Notes: generated by a model not told the origin, from the letters alone. Numbered from the stretch's first letter, positions 24,344 through 31,481 are shown. The stretch: 64,000 nucleotides of DNA from Frankia alni ACN14a (GCF_000058485.1 NC_008278.1:2970962-3034961); one strand, 5' to 3'. A program made the numbers and translations.

Positions 24344-24369
24344 GCCTGCCCCGCGGAAGCGGGGCAGGC
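24344..24369 (+). terminator. hairpin terminator
   Basis: Perfect 11-base arms GCCTGCCCCGC and GCGGGGCAGGC with a GGAA tetraloop, seven bases after the stop. Confidence 0.8.
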
Positions 24370-24394
24370 GCTCCCCGCCGCACGGTGGGGGGCG

Positions 24395-24442
24395 TTGCCT
24401 CCCGGCTCATATCGTGTATACTTACCAATGTCAGCAAAGAAT
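24395..24442 (+). promoter_or_regulatory. cassette promoter, copy 6
   Basis: TTGCCT at 24395, a 16-base gap, TATACT at 24417-24422, then TACCA and ATGTCAGCAAAGAAT from 24428. The box ATG opens a ten-codon frame whose TGA overlaps the next ATG, as in copy 5. Confidence 0.7.
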
Positions 24443-24456
24443 GGAGGGGAGGCGCC

Positions 24457-24660
24457 ATGACCATCGACACCGAGCAGATCGCACGCACCCTGGAAGAGAA
24501 CGGCTTCACGGTGAGCACCACCCCTGACGCGCTTCACATCCACGACGTCGGGCTGGTGGAAAGCGACAGGACTGTGATCCACGAAGTGGTCGCCGAGGCT
24601 GGCCGCCAGATCGCCTCCGAGCAGCTGGCCGGGGACTGCCTGATCGTCACGCTCGCGTAG
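24457..24660 (+). CDS. small accessory protein (67 aa)
   Basis: A short acidic protein (MTIDTEQIARTLEENGFTVS..., VIHEVVAEAGRQIASEQLAG) likely folding as a small alpha/beta unit. It has GGAGGGGAGG upstream, its own promoter copy and a hairpin terminator. No family is recognised. Confidence 0.6.
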   Translation: MTIDTEQIARTLEENGFTVSTTPDALHIHDVGLVESDRTVIHEVVAEAGRQIASEQLAGDCLIVTLA

Positions 24661-24672
24661 GCACCCGGCGTC

Positions 24673-24707
24673 GCTGGCCCGCGCATCCCCCTGGCGCGCG
24701 GGCCAGC
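24673..24707 (+). terminator. hairpin terminator
   Basis: Perfect 12-base arms GCTGGCCCGCGC and GCGCGGGCCAGC, 12 bases after the stop of the 67-aa gene. Confidence 0.75.
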
Positions 24708-24736
24708 CGCCGGCAAGGGCGATCAAGGTACGGGGT

Positions 24737-24771
24737 GCGGATTATGAGCGGTCGTTCCGCTCATAATCCGC
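24737..24771 (-). terminator. hairpin terminator for the leftward 64-aa gene
   Basis: Perfect 14-base arms GCGGATTATGAGCG and CGCTCATAATCCGC with a seven-base loop, nine bases past the minus-strand stop. It is unusually AT-rich for this element. Confidence 0.7.
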
Positions 24772-24779
24772 GTTGATCT

Positions 24780-24974
24780 TCAGGTGGTGATCAGGTGGAG
24801 GTGGACGGGGGTCCCACCGTCGAGTGCGCGGGCGAGCGCGACGCTGTGAAGGATGTCCTGGGCCAGCTGCTCGGCCTGCTCGGCGGGCAGGTGCACGGTG
24901 CGCTGGCCCTGGGCGTCGCGCACTTCCAGGTCGACGCCGTCCCCTGCGGCATAGGGAGTGATGGGGCAGTCCAT
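24780..24974 (-). CDS. small accessory protein (64 aa)
   Basis: The ATG has a GGAGGCC site. The protein (MDCPITPYAAGDGVDLEVRD..., LPAEQAEQLAQDILHSVALA) looks like a small beta-beta-alpha domain. The ORF is closed by a perfect hairpin. Unlike most neighbours it lacks the cassette promoter box. No family is recognised. Confidence 0.55.
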   Translation of the reverse strand: MDCPITPYAAGDGVDLEVRDAQGQRTVHLPAEQAEQLAQDILHSVALARALDGGTPVHLHLITT

Positions 24975-25042
24975 GCGGCCTCCAGGGCGGGTATCCTGCG
25001 GGCGACCGGCCGTGTGCTCCTCGGCCGGTCATGGAAAGGGCT

Positions 25043-25093
25043 GAGGTGCCGGCGGGTTACGCCTCCACCTGTCGTGGAGTCCGCCGGCACCTC
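25043..25093 (-). terminator. hairpin terminator for the leftward 75-aa gene
   Basis: Perfect 13-base arms GAGGTGCCGGCGG and CCGCCGGCACCTC, beginning ten bases past the stop at 25103, with a 25-base loop. Confidence 0.6.
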
Positions 25094-25102
25094 GTGATCA
25101 TT

Positions 25103-25330
25103 TTAGATGATCTGGTTGACGTCCTTCAATCCCGCCAGCTCCCGCAGGTCCTCAGCAACGGGCTTCCCGGTGTACGGCGTCAGGGCGTCGAGGGCCTGAA
25201 TCAGCTGTGCGAAGGCGACGGGGTCGGCGGCGCGGTACTCCCGCAGCGGCATGTCTTTGCCGCCATTCGCCGCCTGCAGGCGGCCCTGGGCCGCCTTGGC
25301 CTGCTGCAGCCAGGCCTCGAAGGTCTTCAC
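25103..25330 (-). CDS. small accessory protein (75 aa)
   Basis: A GTG start is preceded by GAGAGGAACG. The product is helical (MKTFEAWLQQAKAAQGRLQ, ADPVAFAQLIQALDALTPYT) and ends with LKDVNQII. No family is recognised. A perfect hairpin follows the stop. Confidence 0.5.
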   Translation of the reverse strand: MKTFEAWLQQAKAAQGRLQAANGGKDMPLREYRAADPVAFAQLIQALDALTPYTGKPVAEDLRELAGLKDVNQII

Positions 25331-25399
25331 GATCGCGAACAGGCGTTCCTCTCGGGGCTCAGAAGGCGTTTACCTATGGGCTCATGCGGCGGGGGTGAC

Positions 25400-25426
25400 C
25401 CCGCCCCCGGCAGTGCCGGGGGCGGG
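25400..25426 (-). terminator. hairpin terminator for the leftward 88-aa gene
   Basis: Arms CCCGCCCCCGGC and GCCGGGGGCGGG with a very short loop, located eight bases past the stop at 25435. Confidence 0.7.
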
Positions 25427-25434
25427 ACGGGGTG

Positions 25435-25701
25435 CTAGCCGGCGCGCCTCTCCTTCCGGTGCGCGCGCTCCAGGCGGCCGCACTCCGCGGCGGCGTGCCG
25501 CAGGGCCTGTACCGCGGCGGTGATCTTCGGGTCGCGGGCGTTCATCGCCAGCTTGCGGGCCTGGGTGCGGGCCTGCTCGGGGGTGAGGTAGCGGATCCGG
25601 CCGCGGTAGGCGACCAGTACCTCCCAGCGGGGGAAGGGGGCCAGCTTGTCGGCCTTGATGATCAGGTCGTCTGGCAACCGCGGGGTCTCAGGGGTTTCCA
25701 T
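25435..25701 (-). CDS. small accessory protein (88 aa, 108 aa from the leaderless ATG)
   Basis: The internal ATG (METPETPRLPDDLIIKADK) has AAGGAGCGCC upstream, while the ATG of promoter copy 7 at 25761 is in frame 20 codons earlier. The domain WEVLVAYRGRIRYLTPEQAR followed by a basic helix suggests a small nucleic-acid-associated protein, but no family is recognised. Confidence 0.55.
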   Translation of the reverse strand: METPETPRLPDDLIIKADKLAPFPRWEVLVAYRGRIRYLTPEQARTQARKLAMNARDPKITAAVQALRHAAAECGRLERAHRKERRAG

Positions 25702-25753
25702 GGCGCTCCTTGGTGAGATGGGAAAGGGCTGGTCAGCAGGGGTTACGCTCCCC

Positions 25754-25795
25754 GTTGACATTGGTAACTATATACGAACTAGCACGGGTGGGCAA
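25754..25795 (-). promoter_or_regulatory. cassette promoter, copy 7 (minus strand)
   Basis: On the minus strand, TTGCCC (25795-25790), a 17-base gap, TATAGT (25772-25767), TACCA and ATGTCAAC from 25761. The distal half of the box diverges (GGGG replaces AAAGAAC). It overlaps the 3' end of the upstream convergently transcribed unit, so it sits inside coding sequence. Confidence 0.65.
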
Positions 25796-26289
25796 CGGAC
25801 CCCGATCGGTTCGGACGGCCTGGAAGGCTCCGCGGACAGCAGTTCCGCCGTGGCGGTGTCGAGTTCGGCGCGCGCTTCCTCCACCCGCCGTTGCGCACGA
25901 TCCAGCTCGGTGGTGCTTCTCTCTACGTGGGCACGCAAGTCCTCCAGATGCGTTGACCACCTGGCCACGGCGGCGAGGTAGTCGAGCAGCCCGGGGTGGT
26001 CCGCGAAGAAGCTGCGGGTGTCGGTGCGGACCTGGTTCACCACGGCGTTGACCGTCGTCGGCGGGATGCGGCGCCGGCCTTGCCATCGCTGGACCCGAGA
26101 GTCGTAGGTTGCCTGCCACGCGTGTTCGGGATCGAAGTACAGGCGGTACTGCAGGTGGATCCCGTTCAGGGTCACAGTGAGGGCGGGGGTGAGCGTCGGG
26201 GACGCCGTCACCTCGACCTCCCCGTCGGCGGTGACGCGGAACATCGCATCGCCGAACCGGGTCGGGATGGCCCTGTACTCCACGGTCAC
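25768..26289 (-). CDS. hypothetical accessory protein (173 aa), paralogue of upstream gene
   Basis: A GTG start overlaps the upstream stop (GTGA). The N-terminal half is beta-rich (GEVEVTASPTLTPALTVTLN, LQYRLYFDPEHAWQATYD), and the C-terminus is a coiled-coil helix (THLEDLRAHVERSTTELDRA). The beta region repeats in the upstream gene (LTVSPTLTPDLIVNVDG). Its last codons are overlapped by promoter copy 7. No known family. Confidence 0.6.
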   Translation of the reverse strand: MTVEYRAIPTRFGDAMFRVTADGEVEVTASPTLTPALTVTLNGIHLQYRLYFDPEHAWQATYDSRVQRWQGRRRIPPTTVNAVVNQVRTDTRSFFADHPGLLDYLAAVARWSTHLEDLRAHVERSTTELDRAQRRVEEARAELDTATAELLSAEPSRPSEPIGVRCPPVLVRI

Positions 26290-26786
26290 TGGTCGGCCTC
26301 GGGACTCGTGGGCCGCTGCTCGGGCCCGGGCAGCGGCCGGTCCACGCGGGCCTCATAGGCGCCCCGAGCCGTGTCGACGGCACGCTGCAGCGCACTGTCC
26401 AGGTCGGCAAGGAGCTCCAGGGGGTCTCTTACCCGTCGCTGGATCGCTGCCCGCAGGGCCTGCCGTTCCCACAGCAGCTCCAGCACGTGGGTATCGCGGA
26501 AGTAGAACTCGGCGGCGTCCCGCAGGGTTCGGATGACTTCGTTGGTCGCCTCGGGTGACGCGTGCTGGTCGCTGTCCCACGGGCGGATGCGACAGTGGCG
26601 GACCCTCCACCCGCGGTGTTCGTTGTCCAGTGTCGCCTCGAACTGGAGGCGTTGGCCGTCCACGTTCACGATCAGATCCGGGGTGAGCGTGGGTGACACC
26701 GTCAGCTTGACGGTCGCCCCGGGGGAGGCAGTCAGGGGCACCTCACCCCATGGGGTGGGCAGCAGGAGGACGTAGTCAGGGATCAT
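26286..26786 (-). CDS. hypothetical accessory protein (166 aa), paralogue of downstream gene
   Basis: The ATG (MIPDYVLLLPTPWGEVPL) follows a GGAGCC site. The architecture is the same as that of the downstream gene: a beta-rich N-terminus, then helices (EVIRTLRDAAEFYFRDTHVL, ELLWERQALRAAIQRRV). The pair arose by duplication and is translationally coupled. A perfect inverted repeat GGCCGTGCC/GGCACGGCC at about 26810-26829 lies upstream and may be an operator or attenuator. Confidence 0.6.
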   Translation of the reverse strand: MIPDYVLLLPTPWGEVPLTASPGATVKLTVSPTLTPDLIVNVDGQRLQFEATLDNEHRGWRVRHCRIRPWDSDQHASPEATNEVIRTLRDAAEFYFRDTHVLELLWERQALRAAIQRRVRDPLELLADLDSALQRAVDTARGAYEARVDRPLPGPEQRPTSPEADQ

Positions 26787-26939
26787 CAAGGCTCCGCGTG
26801 AGATCACAAGGGCCGTGCCTGGCACGGCCATGCGCGGGCTGCGCGCGATCGGCAGGACGAGGTTGGCAGGCGGTTTCCGGGTACAGCTCCGGGTCACCGT
26901 GAGAGAGGCCGGCGCGGCGGCGTTGGCGTCGCGGGACAC

Positions 26940-27007
26940 CGGCCCGCCGCACGCGACGGGGCGGCGGGCCGATCGCTCCGGTAGGGGTGACCTACTTCCC
27001 CTACCGG
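26940..27007 (-). terminator. tandem hairpins after the leftward 172-aa gene
   Basis: Two perfect inverted repeats: CCGGTAGGGG/CCCCTACCGG (26978-27007) and CGGCCCGCCGC/GCGGCGGGCCG (26940-26971). Both lie just past the stop at 27013. Confidence 0.65.
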
Positions 27008-27012
27008 GTGTG

Positions 27013-27531
27013 TCACCGCTTGCGGAATCGGCGTCCCGAGAGCAAGCCTCCAGCTCTCGGGCGCCCGCGTTCGATTTGAATCCAGATGGCGTCGGTCACC
27101 TCGAAGGTGGCCTCGATAATGGACAGCGCCTCGGTGATCGTGCCGGCGGGGTTGAGGGTGGTCTGACCGGCGGTGAGCTCACGGTGCACCGTGGCCAGCC
27201 GGGGCTCCAGCTCGGCCAGGGCAACGGCCTGCACGGTCCGGATGTCGGGCGCGAACCCGCGCAGTAGGCGCCGCCAGCGCGTGGTCAGGGCCTGGTCCAC
27301 CGGGCGGGCCGTGATCGGTCCAGTGAGACCCAGTCCGGTCGGGGGCGCGGTCACCCCTGCATCGGAGGCAGCCTCTAGCAAGGCGGTGAGTGGGTGGCGG
27401 ATAGTCACCGGCTCGTCGGGCCACGCGACATCGGCCCAGTTCCCGGCGTTGTCCTGGACGAGTGCTGTGACCACCCCGCGGGCGTCGGGGTGCTTTGACA
27501 GGTAGACGGTGCTACCGAGGCTGATGGTCAT
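27013..27531 (-). CDS. hypothetical accessory protein (172 aa)
   Basis: The ATG (MTISLGSTVYLSKHPDARGV) is preceded by GAGAGGAC. The N-terminal 45 residues form a small beta domain (ALVQDNAGNWADVAWPDEPV), and the rest is helical (IRTVQAVALAELEPRLATVH). No family is recognised. It is driven by promoter copy 8, and its start codon overlaps the stop of the leader frame (ATGA). Confidence 0.6.
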   Translation of the reverse strand: MTISLGSTVYLSKHPDARGVVTALVQDNAGNWADVAWPDEPVTIRHPLTALLEAASDAGVTAPPTGLGLTGPITARPVDQALTTRWRRLLRGFAPDIRTVQAVALAELEPRLATVHRELTAGQTTLNPAGTITEALSIIEATFEVTDAIWIQIERGRPRAGGLLSGRRFRKR

Positions 27532-27548
27532 GGCGTCCTCTCGCACAT

Positions 27549-27597
27549 GTTCTTTGTTGACGTTGCTAAGTTTACACGTTCATTCACCTCTAGGCAT
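27549..27597 (-). promoter_or_regulatory. cassette promoter, copy 8 (minus strand)
   Basis: On the minus strand, ATGCCT (27597-27592), a 17-base gap, TAAACT (27574-27569), TAGCA and ACGTCAACAAAGAAC from 27563. The box has ACG in place of ATG. The frame through the box runs 11 codons and stops over the gene's ATG. Confidence 0.65.
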
Positions 27598-27619
27598 GCG
27601 GTAGCCTCACGGCGACGGG

Positions 27620-27669
27620 TTGCTTGAGGGGTGAAAAAAGTTTTACTATTGACAATGTCAACAAAGAAT
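27620..27669 (+). promoter_or_regulatory. cassette promoter, copy 9
   Basis: TTGCTT at 27620, an 18-base gap rich in A, TACTAT at 27644-27649, then TGACA and ATGTCAACAAAGAAT from 27655. It is divergent from copy 8, about 25 bases away. Confidence 0.65.
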
Positions 27670-27685
27670 CCGAGGGGAGCGCACG

Positions 27686-28114
27686 ATGCCCGACACGACC
27701 ACCCTGGAAGAGCTGACCCCCCGACAGCACACAGCCGCCCTGAAGATCGCGGCCGACGCTGTGCGCGAGACGCCGACGGCGCCCACCCGCTTCCACGCCA
27801 CGACCGTGACCAGCCTGGTGCACCGCGGCCTGGCGGAGTACAGCCGCACCGGGCAGGTCCTGCCGACCCAGCAGTTGCTGGACCTGATCGCAGCCAGTTT
27901 CGCGCAGCAGCTCACCGTTGCTCGCCTGGCCCCAGCCCGCCGAGCCGCGGACGACGCGTGCACGCCGGTGAGTGTGGGGGTCGTCGCCGATCCTGGCGCG
28001 CTGGAGGTCCTCCATGCCGAGGCAGCCGTCTGGCAGCAGGTCCACGGCCGCGACGTGTTCGGACCGTACGTGACCGTCCTGCCGGCCACCTGGTACATGC
28101 AGGCCAAGGACTAG
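27686..28114 (+). CDS. hypothetical accessory protein (142 aa)
   Basis: The ATG follows GAGGGGAGCG. The product is mostly helical (LTPRQHTAALKIAADAVRET, HRGLAEYSRTGQVLPTQQLL) with a C-terminal strand region (FGPYVTVLPATWYMQAKD). No family is recognised. Monocistronic: promoter copy 9 upstream, hairpin downstream. Confidence 0.6.
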   Translation: MPDTTTLEELTPRQHTAALKIAADAVRETPTAPTRFHATTVTSLVHRGLAEYSRTGQVLPTQQLLDLIAASFAQQLTVARLAPARRAADDACTPVSVGVVADPGALEVLHAEAAVWQQVHGRDVFGPYVTVLPATWYMQAKD

Positions 28115-28122
28115 CCACCGCC

Positions 28123-28157
28123 GTCGGGGTGCCCAACGCGCAGGTGGGCACCCCGAC
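28123..28157. terminator. bidirectional hairpin terminator
   Basis: Perfect 13-base arms GTCGGGGTGCCCA and TGGGCACCCCGAC between two convergent genes (ends at 28114 and 28183), so it can serve both. Confidence 0.75.
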
Positions 28158-28182
28158 AGCCACGCTGAGGCCCCCGGGCGGT

Positions 28183-28626
28183 CTACCGGGCCGGGCCCCT
28201 CTGGCCGTTCGGGGCTTCAGGGTCGACGTGGTCGACGACCAGGTCGGCAAGCTGGCGCACGACCTCATCGAACGCGCCGTCCTCCAACCCGAGCGTGACG
28301 TCGATCTTGTCGGACCAGCGGGCCGGGAACCGGTGGCTGAGCATCCACGCGCCGGCGCGCCAATCTCCGGCCGCCGCGGCGGTCTGAATCTGGCCGGCCC
28401 ATCGCACCTCGGCGGTGGCCTCCGCTCGCGCGGTGTCCTGGGCCAAGGTGGCCCACTTCGTCGCGCGTCCGGCAGCCAGGTCCTCCCGGCCGCGCTGTAG
28501 CCACCGGCGCAGGGTGGCGTCCCCGACACCGGCCAGCGCGGCAGCGGTGGCGTGGAACAGTCCCGCCCGCAGCGCGTCGCAGATCGTTTTCTGCCGGTCG
28601 GGGGTAAGGGTGTCCCGTCGCGCCAT
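28183..28626 (-). CDS. HTH protein, possible terminase small subunit
   Basis: The 147-aa protein has an N-terminal homeodomain-like HTH (AAALAGVGDATLRRWLQRGR) followed by RAEATAEVRWAGQIQTAAAA and GDWRAGAWMLSHRFPARWS, the layout common in small-terminase-like phage proteins. It would recognise the packaging site. It lies about 15 kb from the large subunit, which is unusual, so a different DNA-binding role remains possible. The ATG follows CAGGGACGCG. Confidence 0.6.
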   Translation of the reverse strand: MARRDTLTPDRQKTICDALRAGLFHATAAALAGVGDATLRRWLQRGREDLAAGRATKWATLAQDTARAEATAEVRWAGQIQTAAAAGDWRAGAWMLSHRFPARWSDKIDVTLGLEDGAFDEVVRQLADLVVDHVDPEAPNGQRGPAR

Positions 28627-28722
28627 CGCGTCCCTGTCTGTGGTCGGAGGCCCGTCACCCCATCATGCGGGCAGCCGGCGGCCGCGCGGGGGTGTAGCAG
28701 CAGATGGCGCCACCTCTACCGC

Positions 28723-28770
28723 TTGCCTCACCCCTCTAATTGAGTAGGGTAACCACTGTCAACAGAGAAC
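28723..28770 (+). promoter_or_regulatory. cassette promoter, copy 10
   Basis: TTGCCT at 28723, a 16-base gap, TAGGGT at 28745-28750, then AACCA and CTGTCAACAGAGAAC from 28756. It is the most diverged copy and drives a multigene unit rather than a single cassette. Confidence 0.6.
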
Positions 28771-28784
28771 GGAAAGGAGATCGA

Positions 28785-29060
28785 ATGTCTCTACATCCCG
28801 CGCATGACCTGCCCTTGCGCGACTTCCTGGTCCTGGTGTCGCACCAGACCGTTGTCTTCCACCCCTGGGCGGAGGAGGGGGTCGCCGCCGGCCGGTGGGA
28901 GGTGGATCGGCGGCGGGTCGACCCCGGCCTGCCGCGGAGGGCACACCGCACCGGGTTGGTGTGGGCACCGCCCGGCGCTAGGCCGCTGGATCCGCGGCGG
29001 GTGACGCTCACCCCCACCGGCTTGGCGGTACTCCACAGCGCGCTGCCGATGGCCGCGTGA
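28785..29060 (+). CDS. small hypothetical protein (91 aa)
   Basis: The ATG (MSLHPAHDLPLRDFLVLVSH) follows GGAAAGGAG. It is Arg-rich with several Trp and Pro, and the end (VTLTPTGLAVLHSALP) resembles the last helix of a small winged domain. The stop overlaps the ATG of the next gene (TGATG). No family is recognised. Confidence 0.55.
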   Translation: MSLHPAHDLPLRDFLVLVSHQTVVFHPWAEEGVAAGRWEVDRRRVDPGLPRRAHRTGLVWAPPGARPLDPRRVTLTPTGLAVLHSALPMAA

Positions 29061-30028
29061 TGGCCACCATCACCATCACCCACACCCGGGAAGAAGGCAC
29101 CCTGGTAGACGGCTCGGTGAAGGGGGACGGCACCTACGAAATCCTGGTGGCGAACGGGTTCCGCTGGTTCCGCTCCCTGGACTGCTGCAGCATCGTCTAC
29201 TCCCGCGGTCGAGCCGCGAAGATGCACATCATCCAGCCGGCGGCGCAGGCGCTGCGTGCCGCCGGGCATACCGTCATCATCACGATCGACGAGACGCCGC
29301 CGGACTTCGCCGCTGCCGAGCGGGGACGGACTCTCGACGCTCAGGACCGCGCCCAGCGGTACGACGGGTACGCGCGGTCCGCCACCAGCCGTGCCGACAG
29401 CCGGGAGGCCGCCGCCGACCGGGTGCTGGGGGGCATCCCACCCGGCCAGCCGATGCTCGTTGACCACTACAGCTACGCGGCGGACAAGCGGCGCCGTGAA
29501 CGCGCGTGGTCTAACCAGGACAGGGCCGCGGAAGAACGGGACAAGGCCCAGTACTGGCAGGCCCGGCAGCGGGCAGCGGAACGGTGGCCGACGAGCCGCA
29601 CCAACCTGGACGCGATGCTGCGACGGGTCCAGTGGATCGAGGCCGACATGCGCCGGACCCGTCGGCGGCTGGCGGAGAACGAGATCAGGAGGCCTTTCGG
29701 TCCCATCCGCCAGACCCTTGCCTGGTGGGTGGCAGCCCGCCACGGGGACCTTGAGCAGTGGGCCGGGGAGCTGGACTACCTGCGGGAGCAGATCGCCCTC
29801 AAGGAACAGGCCGGGGAGAAGGCCTGGGGGCCGGGGGACTTCAAGGTCGGTGACCTGGTGGTCTACCGAGGTGAAGCCCTGCCCGTGCGCAGGGTGAACC
29901 AAAAGACGCTGACCGTCACTCGCTCCCTCGCCAATCGGGAGACCACGGGAACCATCCCCTACGACGGTGGCATCACCGGCCGCCGCCCCGCCTCCCCAGC
30001 CGACGACGACACGAACGAGGCATCATGA
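29060..30028 (+). CDS. DUF3560 domain protein
   Basis: The 322-aa product contains the DUF3560 core with GQPMLVDHYSYAADKRRRER (residues of about 130-150), followed by long coiled-coil helices (QARQRAAERWPTSRTNLDAM) and a C-terminal beta region (FKVGDLVVYRGEALPVRRVN). An N-terminal extension (ITITHTREEGTLVDG) resembles the small strand-rich domain often seen in the same family. DUF3560 proteins are common on mobile elements; function is unknown. The stop overlaps the next ATG. Confidence 0.75.
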   Translation: MATITITHTREEGTLVDGSVKGDGTYEILVANGFRWFRSLDCCSIVYSRGRAAKMHIIQPAAQALRAAGHTVIITIDETPPDFAAAERGRTLDAQDRAQRYDGYARSATSRADSREAAADRVLGGIPPGQPMLVDHYSYAADKRRRERAWSNQDRAAEERDKAQYWQARQRAAERWPTSRTNLDAMLRRVQWIEADMRRTRRRLAENEIRRPFGPIRQTLAWWVAARHGDLEQWAGELDYLREQIALKEQAGEKAWGPGDFKVGDLVVYRGEALPVRRVNQKTLTVTRSLANRETTGTIPYDGGITGRRPASPADDDTNEAS

Positions 30029-30978
30029 CCGACCAGATCGCCGACGGCGCGCAGGGGATACGGCAGCGGCTCGAAAACGCACGCCAGTACGGCGCGCTCG
30101 CCCTGGACTACCTGGCCTCCCTGGAGACACAGGGGGAGCAGGAAGCGGGGTTCCTGAGCGTCGAGCTGCACGCGGCGATCTCCAAGATGATCCTGGGGGC
30201 CGGCGACGCGCGGCGGATCCTGCTCGGTGTGCCGCAGGACCGTCCACTGACGGACCCGCCGCGGCCTCGGGTGGTTGATCCGCGTGACGTGGAGCGGCTC
30301 ACTCCCCTGGCCTGTGCCGCGCTGGCAGCCACCGACGGTTCGATGCGCGACGCGGCGCAGGCAGCCGTGGCGGCGGTGCTGGGGGAGTACGGGAGGCTGC
30401 TGGAGCAGCGGTCCGCGGCCGACGTGCTGTTCGGCGATGCGGACCTTGATCGTGCCGTCGAGGCCGCGCGTGCCAGCCGTGCCGCGACTGCCGACGACCA
30501 GGACGATCACCAGCGGGAACGGGCAGCGATCCAGGCGGCCATCGAGTCCCTGCTCGGGCAGCTGCGGGCCGCAGGGATGGTGATGCCCGCCCGCGCCAAG
30601 CCCACCTATGTGGTGATCTGCGACGGGGGTCCGGACGTGGGCTGGCTGGCCCTGACGGCGGCCAGCCATGTGGAGGCGCTGCAACTTGGACGTGACAGCC
30701 CCCTGTCGGTCGTGATGGTCGCGGTGGTGACCGCTCGCGGACCGCAGTCACCCTTCATGCGCCGAGCCTTCCCCCTGTCCCCGGAATCGGAGGGCGAGTT
30801 CGGCACGGCCGCGATCGCAACCGCCATCCGGTATGCCGTCGCCGGGCGCGGCATTGCGCTCGACGAGGAGACCGGGAAGGCGGCCGCGGTGGCCGCCGCG
30901 CACGTCACGGTGCCCGCCCTGCTGGCCGAGTGCCTGCGGCGCGGACCGGCGCCCGAGACACCGGAGAACGACCAATGA
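30025..30978 (+). CDS. hypothetical protein (317 aa)
   Basis: It starts at ATGA with the DUF3560 gene and ends at ATGA with the next. It is Ala-rich and helical in the first two thirds (LENARQYGALALDYLASLET, AAVAAVLGEYGRLLEQRSAA). A later alpha/beta part (TYVVICDGGPDVGWLALTAA) has no recognised family. The strictly coupled layout puts it in one unit with the genes on either side. Confidence 0.55.
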   Translation: MTDQIADGAQGIRQRLENARQYGALALDYLASLETQGEQEAGFLSVELHAAISKMILGAGDARRILLGVPQDRPLTDPPRPRVVDPRDVERLTPLACAALAATDGSMRDAAQAAVAAVLGEYGRLLEQRSAADVLFGDADLDRAVEAARASRAATADDQDDHQRERAAIQAAIESLLGQLRAAGMVMPARAKPTYVVICDGGPDVGWLALTAASHVEALQLGRDSPLSVVMVAVVTARGPQSPFMRRAFPLSPESEGEFGTAAIATAIRYAVAGRGIALDEETGKAAAVAAAHVTVPALLAECLRRGPAPETPENDQ

Positions 30979-31355
30979 CTGGCGGCGCACCCGACACCCC
31001 TCTCACGCATGACGAGCTTCGTGCTCTGATCGGCCACGCCGTGATGTATCAGGGCAGCCTGCAAGACGAGCACGGTGTGTGGATGCTGGACGGCCGCTGC
31101 GTGTGCAGGCGGTGCGTTTACCGCCTGGGCAAGGATTCTCGCTGGGGCCTCAGGGATATGTTCGGCGGTCTGCGCTGCGTCCGGGCTCAGTCGCTTGCCC
31201 GGGTACCGGAAGGGAAGCCGATCAGGATCGAAGTGCGCGCGCTGGTCTCTGCACGACTGGCACGGCAGGAGCGGGAACGCCGGTTGCCGCCCCCCAATCT
31301 CAAGAACCTCGGGCCGCCCCCAACCCCAGGTAGCATCGGTTCTCCGGATCGGTGA
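30975..31355 (+). CDS. Cys-containing hypothetical protein (126 aa)
   Basis: The product has CVCRRCVYRLG and a later LRCV, a possible zinc knuckle. Its N-terminus (THDELRALIGHAVMYQGSLQ) looks like a small globular domain. It is the last gene of the unit started by promoter copy 10 and is followed by a perfect hairpin. Confidence 0.55.
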   Translation: MTGGAPDTPLTHDELRALIGHAVMYQGSLQDEHGVWMLDGRCVCRRCVYRLGKDSRWGLRDMFGGLRCVRAQSLARVPEGKPIRIEVRALVSARLARQERERRLPPPNLKNLGPPPTPGSIGSPDR

Positions 31356-31362
31356 TGAACGA

Positions 31363-31395
31363 GGTGGGCCCGCCAACGATGTCAGCGGGCCCACC
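31363..31395 (+). terminator. hairpin terminator
   Basis: Perfect 11-base arms GGTGGGCCCGC and GCGGGCCCACC with an 11-base loop, seven bases after the stop at 31355. Confidence 0.75.
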
Positions 31396-31481
31396 GTCAT
31401 GTCGAGCGACCGAGGGCTGCCCTGTAGGGCTGTGACCAGCGTGGATGGCAGGATGGGGGACCGGCCATCCACGCAGGAGTT

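Noticed and set aside
20700-28770. CRISPR-like or integron attC interpretation of the repeated boxes
   Set aside because: The repeats are 300-2000 bases apart, contain promoter elements, occur on both strands according to gene direction, and no cas or integron integrase gene accompanies them.
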